Assembly: GCA_900642245.1 (NCBI GenBank)
Contig: CAAAJI010000637.1
Coordinates: 1-27,617, forward strand
Direction: 5' to 3'
DNA length: 27,617 bases
DNA from: Fragilaria radians
Taxonomy: Eukaryota; Bacillariophyta; Fragilariophyceae; Fragilariales; Fragilariaceae
Part shown: positions 7,298-14,365 of the stretch, piece after piece
How positions within the stretch are numbered: the first letter of the stretch is position 1
Layout of the letters: each line of letters starts with the position of its first letter
The notes under the pieces: generated by a model
Seen by the model: the letters and a program-made list of their open reading frames with translations, nothing else
Told to the model about the DNA's origin: nothing
The model's database searches: none
Translations under genes and position numbers: made by a program

Positions 7298-8955
7298 TGC
7301 GCCGCTTCCTGTTGCTGGTCGGCGGCATCGCGATCGGCCCCGTGATGGGGGTCAAGCGCGGCCCAGATGGCGGATACCACCACCGAGCCTTCACCGACCG
7401 ACGAGGCAACCCGTTTGACCGAACCGGCGCGCACGTCACCAACCGCCCAGATACGGGGATGCGAGGTGGCGAACGTCGACGCTCCGCCGACCTCGCGCCC
7501 GGTGCGGACGAAGCCCTTGTCGTCGAGCTCGACCAGCCCCGACAGCCAGTCGCTGTTGGGGGCCGCGCCGGCCATGATGAACAGCGCCTGCGTGGCGATT
7601 TCGAGCGGCTTGCCATCCTCGTCGATGGCGATCGACTTCAAATGCGCGTCGCCGTTCAAGGCGGTGATGTTGGAGCGATAGTGGATCGTGATCCGCTCGT
7701 CGGCATCGAGGCGGCTGCGCAGATAGTCGCTCATCGACTCGGCCAGGCTATCCCCGCGCGCCAGGAGGTGGACGTGACTGGCCGAGCGCGACAGATACAT
7801 CGCCGCCTGGCCGGCCGAATTGCCGCCGCCGACGATGACCGCCTCGCTCTTGCGGCAGAAACGCGATTCCATTTCCGTCGCGGCATAATAGACGCCTGCG
7901 CCCTCGAACCGCTCGATATCGGACAGGGGCAGGCGCCGGTACTGGACCCCGGTCGCGATGAGGATGGCGCGGGCGCATAGCGGGACAGTTCCGTCGAGCA
8001 TCGCGCACAACCCATCGTCGCCATGATCGGCAAGCGCGGTGACCCGTCGGGGCATGGCGAAGCGAGTGCCGAACTTCATCGCCTGCACCTGGCCGCGAAA
8101 CACCAGGTCGCCGCCTGAAATGCCGGTCGGGAAGCCCATGTAATTTTCGATCCGGCTGGACGTTCCGGCCTGGCCGCCGATCGACAGATCCTCGATCACC
8201 AGTGCGCGAAGTCCCTCCGCGCCGGCATAGACCGCCGCGGCGACTCCGGCCGGGCCGCCGCCGACCATCAGCAGGTCGATGTCGTCGGTATCGCCGTGGC
8301 TGAGGTCGAGGCCGAGCTTCTGCGCGACCTTGAGCGGGGTCGGGTCGGCGACCAGTTCGCCCTTGCCGAAGATCACCGCTGGCTTGCCGCTGTCGATCGA
8401 GCAGCTCATCGCCGCCTGATCGGCTTCCTCGGTGCCCAGGTCGAAGGACTGGAACGGAATCCGATTGCGGCTGGCGAAGATCGCCACCGCCTGGACCGCC
8501 GGATCGACGTCGGCCCCGACCAGCACCAGCGCGCTGTCGCCCTCCTCGAACTGCCGCCGGCGCCGGGCCGTGTAGACGGTCAGCACGATGTCGGACATTT
8601 CGGGAATGTTGGCCATCAGGGCGAGCATTGCGTGGCGCTCGACCTCGATCGTGCGGGTCGCCGCGCAGGCGCGAAACGGGAGGGTGAAATTGCCGCCCGA
8701 CAGGAAGCCGATCTCGCCGACGAACTGGGTCGGTCCAATGGTGCTCTCGACATAGCGTTCACCGCTGTAGGGATCGACCAGTTCGATCTCGCCCTCCTCG
8801 ACGTAGATGAAGCGGTCCATCGGCGCGCCTGCCTCCGCGACCATTTCGCCCGCCGCATAGCGCCGCTCGTGGCCAGCCTTGCGCAGCGCGGCGACATGGT
8901 CGGGCTCTAGCGGAGTGCGGGTCATCACCCTCAGATCGCCGGCAATCGATTCCAT
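7294..8955 (-). CDS. FAD-dependent thioredoxin reductase-like protein with N-terminal cyclic nucleotide-binding domain
   Basis: 553 residues. A cNMP-binding/CRP-like domain spans about 20-130 (FIYVEEGEIELVDPYSGER, FVGEIGFLSGG). A middle region of about 140-215 may be a thioredoxin-like fold. The flavin domain begins with LLMVGGGPAGVAAAVYA at 228-244 and includes GGQAGTSSRIENYMGFP; the NAD(P)H motif is VIVGGGNSAGQAAMYLSR at 373-390, and the C-terminal FAD contact is IWAVGDVR at 502-509. The redox-active CxxC of classical thioredoxin reductases, expected after GVYY near 354-358, is replaced by AATEME, so it probably does not reduce a protein disulfide through that pair. The ATG at 8955 has AAGGAGG 6 bases upstream. 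It is the first gene after the nusG terminator, and its stop overlaps the NTF2-like gene's start by 4 bases. Confidence 0.9.
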   Translation of the reverse strand: MESIAGDLRVMTRTPLEPDHVAALRKAGHERRYAAGEMVAEAGAPMDRFIYVEEGEIELVDPYSGERYVESTIGPTQFVGEIGFLSGGNFTLPFRACAATRTIEVERHAMLALMANIPEMSDIVLTVYTARRRRQFEEGDSALVLVGADVDPAVQAVAIFASRNRIPFQSFDLGTEEADQAAMSCSIDSGKPAVIFGKGELVADPTPLKVAQKLGLDLSHGDTDDIDLLMVGGGPAGVAAAVYAGAEGLRALVIEDLSIGGQAGTSSRIENYMGFPTGISGGDLVFRGQVQAMKFGTRFAMPRRVTALADHGDDGLCAMLDGTVPLCARAILIATGVQYRRLPLSDIERFEGAGVYYAATEMESRFCRKSEAVIVGGGNSAGQAAMYLSRSASHVHLLARGDSLAESMSDYLRSRLDADERITIHYRSNITALNGDAHLKSIAIDEDGKPLEIATQALFIMAGAAPNSDWLSGLVELDDKGFVRTGREVGGASTFATSHPRIWAVGDVRAGSVKRVASSVGEGSVVVSAIWAALDPHHGADRDAADQQQEAAQ

Positions 8956-8985
8956 GCGCGCCTCCTTGCCATCATTAGCCGAACC

Positions 8986-9012
8986 AAAAAAAGGCGGCCC
9001 CGCGGGACCGCC
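8986..9012 (-). terminator. Intrinsic terminator of the secE-nusG transcript
   Basis: On the minus strand, GGCGGTCC (9012-9005), loop CGCG and GGGCCGCC (9000-8993) form an 8-bp stem with one G-T wobble, followed directly by seven Ts (8992-8986). It lies 26 bases after the nusG stop and before the flavoprotein gene on the same strand. This is the clearest terminator in the window. Confidence 0.88.
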
Positions 9013-9038
9013 TCTTATATGATTGAAAGGCAGGTGCC

Positions 9039-9578
9039 TTACTTGACGCGTTCGACCTGCTCGAATTCGAGCTCGACCGGCGTTGCGCGGCCGAAGATCG
9101 AGACGCTGACCTTGACCCGACTGCGATCGAAATCCAGTTCCTCGACCAGGCCGTTGAACGACGCGAACGGGCCGTCGAGCACCTTCACATTGTCGCCGAT
9201 CTCGTAATCGACCTTGATCTTCTGCTTGGGCGCGGCGGAGGCGGCTTCCTCGCGGGTCGAAAGGATGCGCGCGGCCTCGGCTTCGCTGATCGCTTGCGGC
9301 TTGCCATTGGGACCGAGGAAACCGGTCACCTTGGGGGTGTTCTTGACGAGGTGATAGACGTCGTCGTTGAGCGCCAGCTTGGCGAGCACATAGCCGGGGA
9401 AGAACTTGCGGTCCGACGTGACCTTCTTGCCGCGGCGGATCTCCGTGATCTTCTCGGTCGGGACTTCGACCGATTCAACCAATTGGGTCAGGCCCATGCG
9501 CTTCGCATCGGAGAGGATCTGGTCCTTCACCTTGTTTTCGAAGCCGGAATAAGCGTGGATGATGTACCAGCGGGACAT
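9039..9578 (-). CDS. nusG: Transcription termination/antitermination factor NusG
   Basis: 179 residues, normal for NusG. The NGN domain begins MSRWYIIHAYSGFENKVKD and includes EIRRGKKVTSDRKFFPGYVL and the TPKVTGFLG segment. A C-terminal KOW domain starts near 123 (YEIGDNVKVLDGPFASFNG) and ends with ELEFEQVERVK. NusG binds RNA polymerase, suppresses pausing, and links transcription to Rho or to ribosomal S10. It follows secE with a 21-base gap, as in most bacteria, and is followed by an intrinsic terminator rather than by rplK. Confidence 0.98.
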   Translation of the reverse strand: MSRWYIIHAYSGFENKVKDQILSDAKRMGLTQLVESVEVPTEKITEIRRGKKVTSDRKFFPGYVLAKLALNDDVYHLVKNTPKVTGFLGPNGKPQAISEAEAARILSTREEAASAAPKQKIKVDYEIGDNVKVLDGPFASFNGLVEELDFDRSRVKVSVSIFGRATPVELEFEQVERVK

Positions 9579-9599
9579 GGATCGAGAACCTTTGTTGGG

Positions 9600-9797
9600 T
9601 TAGCCCAGAAGGCCGAGCAGGAATTTGACGACCGACGAGAAGAACGCGTCCACGCCGAGGAAGAAGATCGCCAGCAACGTGGTCATGATCAGCACCATGA
9701 TTGCCGTGGTGATGGTCTCCTTGCGGGTCGGCCACACCACCTTTCGGGCTTCGTTCCTCACCTGATTGACGTATTCGCCCGGGGAAGTTTTTGCCAC
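9600..9797 (-). CDS. secE: Preprotein translocase subunit SecE
   Basis: 65 residues from a GTG at 9797, starting MAKTSPGEYVNQVRNEARKV, which matches the usual short single-span SecE. The conserved VVWPTRKET amphipathic-helix motif precedes one membrane helix (about 32-53, AIMVLIMTTLLAIFFLGVDAFF). SecE stabilises SecY in the protein-conducting channel. A TTG at 9818 would add seven residues (MKKASNN) but has no ribosome binding site, whereas AGAAGG and GCGAG precede the GTG; either start is possible. The order tRNA-Trp, secE, nusG is the ancestral arrangement. Confidence 0.94.
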   Translation of the reverse strand: MAKTSPGEYVNQVRNEARKVVWPTRKETITTAIMVLIMTTLLAIFFLGVDAFFSSVVKFLLGLLG

Positions 9798-9848
9798 GTT
9801 GTTGCTCGCCTTCTTCAAATGCCGTTGGCGGGTGGTCTACCGGATAGC

Positions 9849-9884
9849 CCCCTTCCCCCGCCGGGCCCTGGAGCCGGGAAGGGG
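9849..9884. repeat. 9-bp hairpin in the secE leader
   Basis: CCCCTTCCC at 9849-9857 is perfectly complementary to GGGAAGGGG at 9876-9884, with an 18-base GC-rich loop that can pair further. It lies about 50 bases upstream of the secE start, between tRNA-Trp and secE. It may be a processing signal or a REP-like element. Confidence 0.45.
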
Positions 9885-9972
9885 AAGCGATTGCTAACCT
9901 GTCCGCATGGGGCAGCGACTTAGCGAGCGTGGCGGGGGTTTGCAAGGCGGGGTTTAAGGTCGGAGGCCGTCA

Positions 9973-10072
9973 TGGGGACAATCCCCAAGCCGTCGATCCT
10001 GTCGGCTGCGCCGCAGGTCGGCCGGCCCTCCGCGTCGCTACGCGACCGGAAATTAGCGGCGCGCTAATTTCC
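9973..10072. repeat. Cluster of four stem-loops between tRNA-Trp and secE
   Basis: Four inverted repeats follow one another: TGGGG/CCCCA at 9973-9987; CCTG-CGGC/GCCGCAGG at 9998-10017 with a one-base bulge; GTCGC-TAC-GCGAC at 10034-10046; and a perfect 10-bp GGAAATTAGC/GCTAATTTCC with a 5-base loop at 10048-10072. The last ends 12 bases before the tRNA 3' end. None has a T-run. The density suggests a REP-type intergenic repeat or RNA-processing sites that separate the tRNA from the secE-nusG message. Whether copies exist elsewhere cannot be seen here. Confidence 0.55.
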
Positions 10073-10084
10073 TCACTTCGGGCC

Positions 10085-10160
10085 TGGCAGGGGCAGGGGG
10101 ACTCGAACCCACGACCCTCGGTTTTGGAGACCGATGCTCTACCAACTGAGCTATACCCCT
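10085..10160 (-). tRNA. tRNA-Trp (anticodon CCA)
   Basis: 76 bases including an encoded 3' CCA. The acceptor stem pairs AGGGGTA (10160-10154) with TGCCCCT (one T-G wobble), discriminator G. The D arm has TAGCTCAGTTGGTAGAGC, the anticodon arm is CGGTCTCCAAAACCG with anticodon CCA, and the T arm has the GTGGGTTCGAGTCCCCC pattern. tRNA-Trp upstream of secE-nusG is a common bacterial order. Confidence 0.97.
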
Positions 10161-10194
10161 AGGCCGTTCGCGACCCGTCGTCGGGCCGGGCTGC

Positions 10195-10223
10195 GAATTA
10201 GACGCACGTGGCGGTAACCGCAA
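10195..10223 (-). promoter_or_regulatory. Possible promoter of tRNA-Trp
   Basis: On the minus strand, TTGCGG (10223-10218) and TAATTC (10200-10195) are separated by 17 bases, and the -10 lies about 35 bases before the tRNA. Only TTG of the -35 and TA of the -10 match consensus, so this is a weak sequence call supported mainly by position and spacing. Confidence 0.25.
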
Positions 10224-10229
10224 GTCGCG

Positions 10230-11978
10230 TCAGGCGGCGACGTCGAACGGAACTATTCCTCCGCTGAGGTAGAGGTTGCGAGCCTTGGTCCGCGAGAGCT
10301 TGCCCGAAGACGTGCGCGGCAGGGTGCGGGGCGGCACCAGTTCGACCACCGGCGTGATGCCGGTAATCGCACGAACCCGCTCGCGGATGTCGTCGCGCAG
10401 GCGGCCGCGTTCTTCGGGATCGCTCACCCGGCAATGGACCAGGACCGCCGGTGTTTCCTCGCCGAGCGGGCCGGTGATCGCGAAGGCGGCGATGTCGCCC
10501 GACTTGAAGCCGGGCAATTGTTCGACCGCCCATTCGATATCCTGCGGCCAGTGGTTGCGGCCGTTAATGATGATCATGTCCTTGGCGCGGCCAACGATGA
10601 AGATGTAGCCGGCCGAAACATAGCCCATGTCGCCGGTGTCGAGCCAACCGTCCTCAGTGAGACAGGCGCGGGTCGATTCCTCGTCGCGGAAGTAGCCTTG
10701 CATCACCGAAGAGCCGCGGCAGTATAATTTGCCGATCGAACTGTCGGGCAGGACCACGCCGCCGGAATCGCGAATTTCGACCGCCATGCCGATCACCGGT
10801 TTGCCGCAATTGACGATCGCGCGGTAGCGGCGGGGACGTTCCTGGGCCGGGGTCCCTGCACCCGCCAACTCGGACTCCTCGACCAGTTCGAGCCTGATGC
10901 CTTCGCCCGGTGGCATGATCGACACCGCAAGCGTCGCCTCGGCCAGGCCGTAGCTGGGGCAGAAAACCGCGGCCTTGAAGCCGGCATCGGCGAAACTGTC
11001 GACGAACGCCTGCATCACGTCCGGCCGGATCATGTCGGCGCCATTGCCGGCGATCCGCCAGCGCGACAGGTCGAAGCGGTCGGCGGCGCGGGTCTGCGAC
11101 GACATGCGGCGTGAGCAGATGTCGTAGCCGAAGGTCGGCGAGTAGCTGAGCGTAGTGCCGGGATTGCGGCTGATCAGGTCGAGCCATGCCAGCGGGCGGC
11201 GCGCGAAATCCTCGGTCTTGAGATAATCGACGCTGACCTGGTTGGCGAGCGGCGACAGCATGCAGCCGACCAGCCCCATGTCGTGATACCAGGGGAGCCA
11301 ACTGATGCAGCGGTCGCTGTCCTTCAGCTCGATCCCCATGCTGTGGGCATGAAGATTGTCGAGCAGCGCACGGTGGGTGACCGCAACACCGTGCGGGAAA
11401 CGGGTCGAGCCCGACGAATATTGAAGATAGGCGATTTCCTCGCCGTGATTGGCGGGCAGCGGCGCGGCCGATTGCTCGACCGCCGCCAGGCTGCCCCAAT
11501 CGCGCGCGGCAACCTTGCGCTGTGTGGCCGCCTCCATCGAATGATCGGCCAGCTCCGGCGGGAACAGGAATAATTGCGGGTCGCTGCTCTCAAGCATGAC
11601 CAGAAGCTGCGAAACGTAGGCCTCGCGCCCGCCAAAGCTGGTCGGAAGCGGCAACGGAACGGGCCACAGACCAGCGTAGACAGCGCCAAAGAAGCAGGCC
11701 GCGAACTCGGCACCCGTCTCGGCAACCAGCGCGACTCGGTCGCCCGGCTTCAGACCGAGCGTCACGAACCTGCGGGCATGGGCGATCGCATCGGTTTTCA
11801 GCTCGGCGAAGGGATAGGCACGGACCAGCGCGCCGCGGGCATCGTGAAAATTCATTCCGCGGTCGCCGCGGGCGGCATAATCGAGGGCATCGCCGAGCGT
11901 CTCGAAATCGGCATAGCGCCGCTCGATCGCATCGGTCGTGGGCGTTGCGCCGGGCGGAGAAAAACTCGTCATGGTCAT
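10230..11978 (-). CDS. Fatty acyl-AMP ligase (FAAL/FadD32-like adenylate-forming enzyme)
   Basis: 582 residues from the ATG at 11978. The adenylate-forming signature is YLQYSSGSTRFPHGVAV at 184-200, with WLPWYHDMGLVG at 227-238, SYSPTFGYDIC at 278-288, YGLAEATL at 343-350, TGD at 448-450, GRAKDMIIINGRNHWPQDIE at 463-482 and the C-terminal catalytic Lys560 in SSGKLSRTKAR. The SSGSTR loop and NGRNHWPQDIE are typical of FAALs, which form acyl-adenylates and pass the acyl chain to a carrier protein rather than to CoA. No carrier protein or polyketide synthase gene is adjacent, so its acceptor lies elsewhere. An upstream in-frame ATG at 12170 gives a low-complexity extension unlike the family, so I reject it. 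Divergent from recX. Confidence 0.9.
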   Translation of the reverse strand: MTMTSFSPPGATPTTDAIERRYADFETLGDALDYAARGDRGMNFHDARGALVRAYPFAELKTDAIAHARRFVTLGLKPGDRVALVAETGAEFAACFFGAVYAGLWPVPLPLPTSFGGREAYVSQLLVMLESSDPQLFLFPPELADHSMEAATQRKVAARDWGSLAAVEQSAAPLPANHGEEIAYLQYSSGSTRFPHGVAVTHRALLDNLHAHSMGIELKDSDRCISWLPWYHDMGLVGCMLSPLANQVSVDYLKTEDFARRPLAWLDLISRNPGTTLSYSPTFGYDICSRRMSSQTRAADRFDLSRWRIAGNGADMIRPDVMQAFVDSFADAGFKAAVFCPSYGLAEATLAVSIMPPGEGIRLELVEESELAGAGTPAQERPRRYRAIVNCGKPVIGMAVEIRDSGGVVLPDSSIGKLYCRGSSVMQGYFRDEESTRACLTEDGWLDTGDMGYVSAGYIFIVGRAKDMIIINGRNHWPQDIEWAVEQLPGFKSGDIAAFAITGPLGEETPAVLVHCRVSDPEERGRLRDDIRERVRAITGITPVVELVPPRTLPRTSSGKLSRTKARNLYLSGGIVPFDVAA

Positions 11979-12145
11979 GTATCGCGGCTCGTTCCTGGCC
12001 CTCACTTGGCACGCCCCGTGCTCGTTACCGTGCTGCTTACCGTCGTGAACCGAGGCGTCTGTTCGTCGCGTCCGTTGCCCCCGGTAGTGGCGGCATTCCG
12101 CTGCCTTTGCGTGATGGTCACTGACTGTGGCACAAACATGGCGAC

Positions 12146-12691
12146 ATGCGCGCCCGCCAGCCTCGCCCACCCCGTCAGCCTCGCCGGCCTCGGCCTCCGC
12201 TCAACGAGGCAGCCTTGAAGGAGCTCGGCCTGAGCTATGTTGCGCGCTTCGCCACCAGCCGCTCGAAGCTCGCCGATTATCTTCGTCGCAAACTTCGCGA
12301 GCGCGGCTGGGCGGGCAGAGGCGACCCGCCGATTGCGGCCATTGTCGCCTGGGCTGCGGACGCCGGCTTCATCGACGACCGCGCCTTTGCCTTGTCCAAG
12401 GCGCACTCACTGGGCGCTCGCGGCTTTGGCGAACGTCGGGTGGGCCAGGCGCTCCATGCCGCGGGGATCGAGGAAGAAGATGGCGCCCCGGCCCGCGAGC
12501 ATGCCCGCGAGACGGCTGATGCGGCGGCGCTTCGTTTTGCGCGGCGAAAGCGGATTGGCCCCTATGCCGCGACTCCGGCGGATCGTCGGGAAACCGACCG
12601 GGCACTGGCAGCGATGATCCGCGCCGGACACTCGTTCGAGCTCGCAAAACGCATTCTTTTGCTGCCGCCCGATTTTGATCCGGAGCCGTAA
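12146..12691 (+). CDS. recX: RecX family regulatory protein
   Basis: 181 residues with a basic Pro/Arg-rich N-terminal tail (1-19) and RecX-type three-helix repeats: LSYVARFATSRSKLADYLRRKL, then AIVAWAADAGFIDDRAFALS (the family's most recognisable segment), GFGERRVGQALHAAGI, and the C-terminal AMIRAGHSFELAKRIL. RecX binds inside the RecA filament groove and limits its activity. recA is not in the window. No alphaproteobacterial SOS box (GTTC-N7-GTTC) is seen upstream. It faces away from the fatty acyl-AMP ligase gene, with 167 bases between them. Confidence 0.9.
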   Translation: MRARQPRPPRQPRRPRPPLNEAALKELGLSYVARFATSRSKLADYLRRKLRERGWAGRGDPPIAAIVAWAADAGFIDDRAFALSKAHSLGARGFGERRVGQALHAAGIEEEDGAPAREHARETADAAALRFARRKRIGPYAATPADRRETDRALAAMIRAGHSFELAKRILLLPPDFDPEP

Positions 12692-12885
12692 CTAGCTGAA
12701 GCTTCGCGATTTTCAGTATTTGATCCGAAACTGTTTTAACCATCGCTGCCAGCGTGGTATAAAGTGCGGTGCGCCAGACAAGAGAAGGTGCGGCGCCTGT
12801 CGCCAGTGCGTCGGCGAATGCCGACCCCTTTGTCGCGCATGCAATTATCGGCGGCGGCGAAGGCGATGCCGGTTCGGGGGACGAT

Positions 12886-13437
12886 ATGCCCGAAGGCGAC
12901 AATGATGATGGCCCGCACGACGATGGTGACGGCTTTCGCGTAAGCGGCCGGATCAAATGGTTCGATGCGACGCGCGGGTTCGGATTTCTTATCAGCGATC
13001 AGTGCGAAGGCGACGTGCTGGTCCATTTTTCGGTCCTGCGCGACCACGGTCGGCGCAGCTTGCCCGAGGGCGCGCTGATCGAATGCATCGTCGAGCAGCA
13101 GGACCGCGGCCTCCAGGCGCGGCGGATCATCTCGATCGATTTAAGTGAAGCCTTGCCCAGCCCGGTGAGACCGGCCATTCCGACCGCCGATCGCGCCGAC
13201 CGCCAGGCTTTGGCGGACGCAGCGGGTACGTTCGAGTCGGTGGAGGTGAAGTGGTTCAATCGCGTCAAGGGCTATGGCTTTCTCAATCGGGTCGGCGAAC
13301 CCGAGGCGGACATCTTCGTGCATATGGAAACGGTTCGCCTGGCGGGACTGGTGGATCTGCACCCGGAGGAGATAATCGAGGCGCGGATCGCCGAGGGCCG
13401 CAAGGGGCTGACCGCGGTCGAACTTCGCCACGCTTGA
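12886..13437 (+). CDS. Cold-shock protein with two cold-shock domains
   Basis: 183 residues from the ATG at 12886. An acidic Asp/Gly-rich N-terminus precedes cold-shock domain 1 (GRIKWFDATRGFGFLIS, then DVLVHFSVL) and, after an Ala/Pro linker, domain 2 (EVKWFNRVKGYGFLNR, then DIFVHMETV). Both keep the aromatic RNP1/RNP2 residues used to bind single-stranded nucleic acid. The ATG is chosen because GGGGG lies 5 bases upstream. An in-frame GTG at 12769 would add 39 residues, but it has no ribosome binding site and falls beside a possible -10 element (TATAAA, 12759-12764), so the transcript may begin there. Two-domain CSPs are common in Alphaproteobacteria. The stop overlaps the DUF192 start by 4 bases. 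Confidence 0.88.
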   Translation: MPEGDNDDGPHDDGDGFRVSGRIKWFDATRGFGFLISDQCEGDVLVHFSVLRDHGRRSLPEGALIECIVEQQDRGLQARRIISIDLSEALPSPVRPAIPTADRADRQALADAAGTFESVEVKWFNRVKGYGFLNRVGEPEADIFVHMETVRLAGLVDLHPEEIIEARIAEGRKGLTAVELRHA

Positions 13438-13901
13438 TCGCAAAATTCTTGTTCGCCGCGGTCATTGCCGTTCCCGCCGCGTGCCAGCCCGCCGCGAGTC
13501 CGGTGGCGCTTGAACGGTCGGCGGCCGGACTCGACCAGATGACGCTGACCATCGTCTCGGGCGGTAAGACCCACCGCTTCACGGTCGAAGTCGCGCGCAG
13601 CTTCGAGCAGCAGCAGACCGGCATGATGAACCGCAACTCACTCGCGCCCGAGCGGGGGATGCTCTTTCCCTACGACCCTCCCCAGCCGGTTACCTTCTGG
13701 ATGAAGAATACGCTCATCCCGCTGGACATGATATTCATCTCGTCGGGAGGGAAGATTCTTCGAATTGAAGATAGCGCCGTGCCGCTTTCGCTCGATCAGG
13801 TCCCGTCGGGCGGACCGGTCGAGGCCGTGCTGGAGTTGGCCGGAGGGCGAGCGGCCGAACTCGGGATCAAGCCGGGCGACCAGGTCGACTGGGTCCGCTG
13901 A
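13434..13901 (+). CDS. DUF192 family lipoprotein
   Basis: 155 residues from a TTG at 13434 that overlaps the cold-shock gene's stop as TTGA. A short hydrophobic leader (IAKFLFAAVIAVPAAC) with a Cys near residue 18 suggests a lipoprotein or exported protein, although the residue at -3 is Pro rather than the usual Leu. The DUF192 domain follows: VEVARSFEQQQTGMMNR, ERGMLFPYDPPQPVTFWMKN, TLIPLDMIFI, and the C-terminal VLELAGGRAAELGIKPGD. Family function is not established. There is no clear ribosome binding site, so translation is probably coupled to the cold-shock gene. Confidence 0.87.
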   Translation: MIAKFLFAAVIAVPAACQPAASPVALERSAAGLDQMTLTIVSGGKTHRFTVEVARSFEQQQTGMMNRNSLAPERGMLFPYDPPQPVTFWMKNTLIPLDMIFISSGGKILRIEDSAVPLSLDQVPSGGPVEAVLELAGGRAAELGIKPGDQVDWVR

Positions 13902-13912
13902 TTGACAAGGCG

Positions 13913-13929
13913 GGCCCGCCAAGCGGGCC
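13913..13929. repeat. 7-bp hairpin between DUF192 and NDUFA12 genes
   Basis: GGCCCGC-CAA-GCGGGCC forms a perfect 7-bp stem with a 3-base loop, 11 bases after the DUF192 stop. There is no T-run, so it may be a weak terminator, a Rho-assisted end or a stabilising 3' stem. Confidence 0.4.
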
Positions 13930-13975
13930 TAGAGCGGCCTTGCGTGACCTGAGCGAACGGCGCTAACGGCCACCC

Positions 13976-14365
13976 ATGGGACTTTTCGCAAATGCTTTCA
14001 CCTGGTGGAACGGTGCCTCATGGGGCACCTCGCTCTTCTCCCGCCGCCATGGCGAGGAAGCCGGTCGCGACGACGCCGGCAACATCTATTTCCGCCATCG
14101 CAAGGATCCGGCGCGGCGCTGGGTCATGTATGCCAGCGCCAACGACAGCAGCCAGGTTCCTCCAGGCTGGAATGCCTGGCTTCGCGGCACGATCGACGGC
14201 GTGCCCGACAAGGAGCTGCCACCGCGACGTCCGTTCGAGCAGCCATCGTCGGCCAACCTCACCGGCAGCGATGGCGCATGGCGGCCGGCCGGGTCGATAA
14301 GCCGGGGCGGAAAGCGTGCTGCGGCGACCGGCGATTACAGCGCCTGGACGCCCGACAAAGCGTGA
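13976..14365 (+). CDS. NADH:ubiquinone oxidoreductase subunit NDUFA12 homologue
   Basis: 129 residues, normal for bacterial NDUFA12 (B17.2-like). Features are FTWWNGASWGTSLFSRRHG, DAGNIYFRHRKD, RRWVMYASANDSSQVPPGWNAWL and a Pro-rich C-terminus ending DYSAWTP. This is an accessory subunit of respiratory complex I on the matrix/cytoplasmic side, found in Alphaproteobacteria and mitochondria. The stop overlaps the GTG of the DUF2155 gene as GTGA, and the pairing of these two families supports an alphaproteobacterial origin. Confidence 0.95.
   Translation: MGLFANAFTWWNGASWGTSLFSRRHGEEAGRDDAGNIYFRHRKDPARRWVMYASANDSSQVPPGWNAWLRGTIDGVPDKELPPRRPFEQPSSANLTGSDGAWRPAGSISRGGKRAAATGDYSAWTPDKA

Noticed and set aside
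12061..12080. Alphaproteobacterial SOS box before recX
   Set aside because: GTTC at 12061 is not followed by a second GTTC after 7 bases; the nearby GTTG is out of register.
11979..12170. N-terminal extension of the fatty acyl-AMP ligase from an ATG at 12170
   Set aside because: The extra 64 residues are low-complexity and unlike the family; the ATG at 11978 gives a normal length.
12769..12885. Start of the two-domain cold-shock protein at GTG 12769
   Set aside because: No ribosome binding site, and a possible -10 element lies just upstream; the ATG at 12886 has GGGGG at 5 bases. Not excluded outright.
13902..13935. sigma-70 promoter from TTGACA at 13902 for NDUFA12
   Set aside because: The -35 box is perfect, but no acceptable -10 lies 16-18 bases downstream, where the GC-rich hairpin is found.
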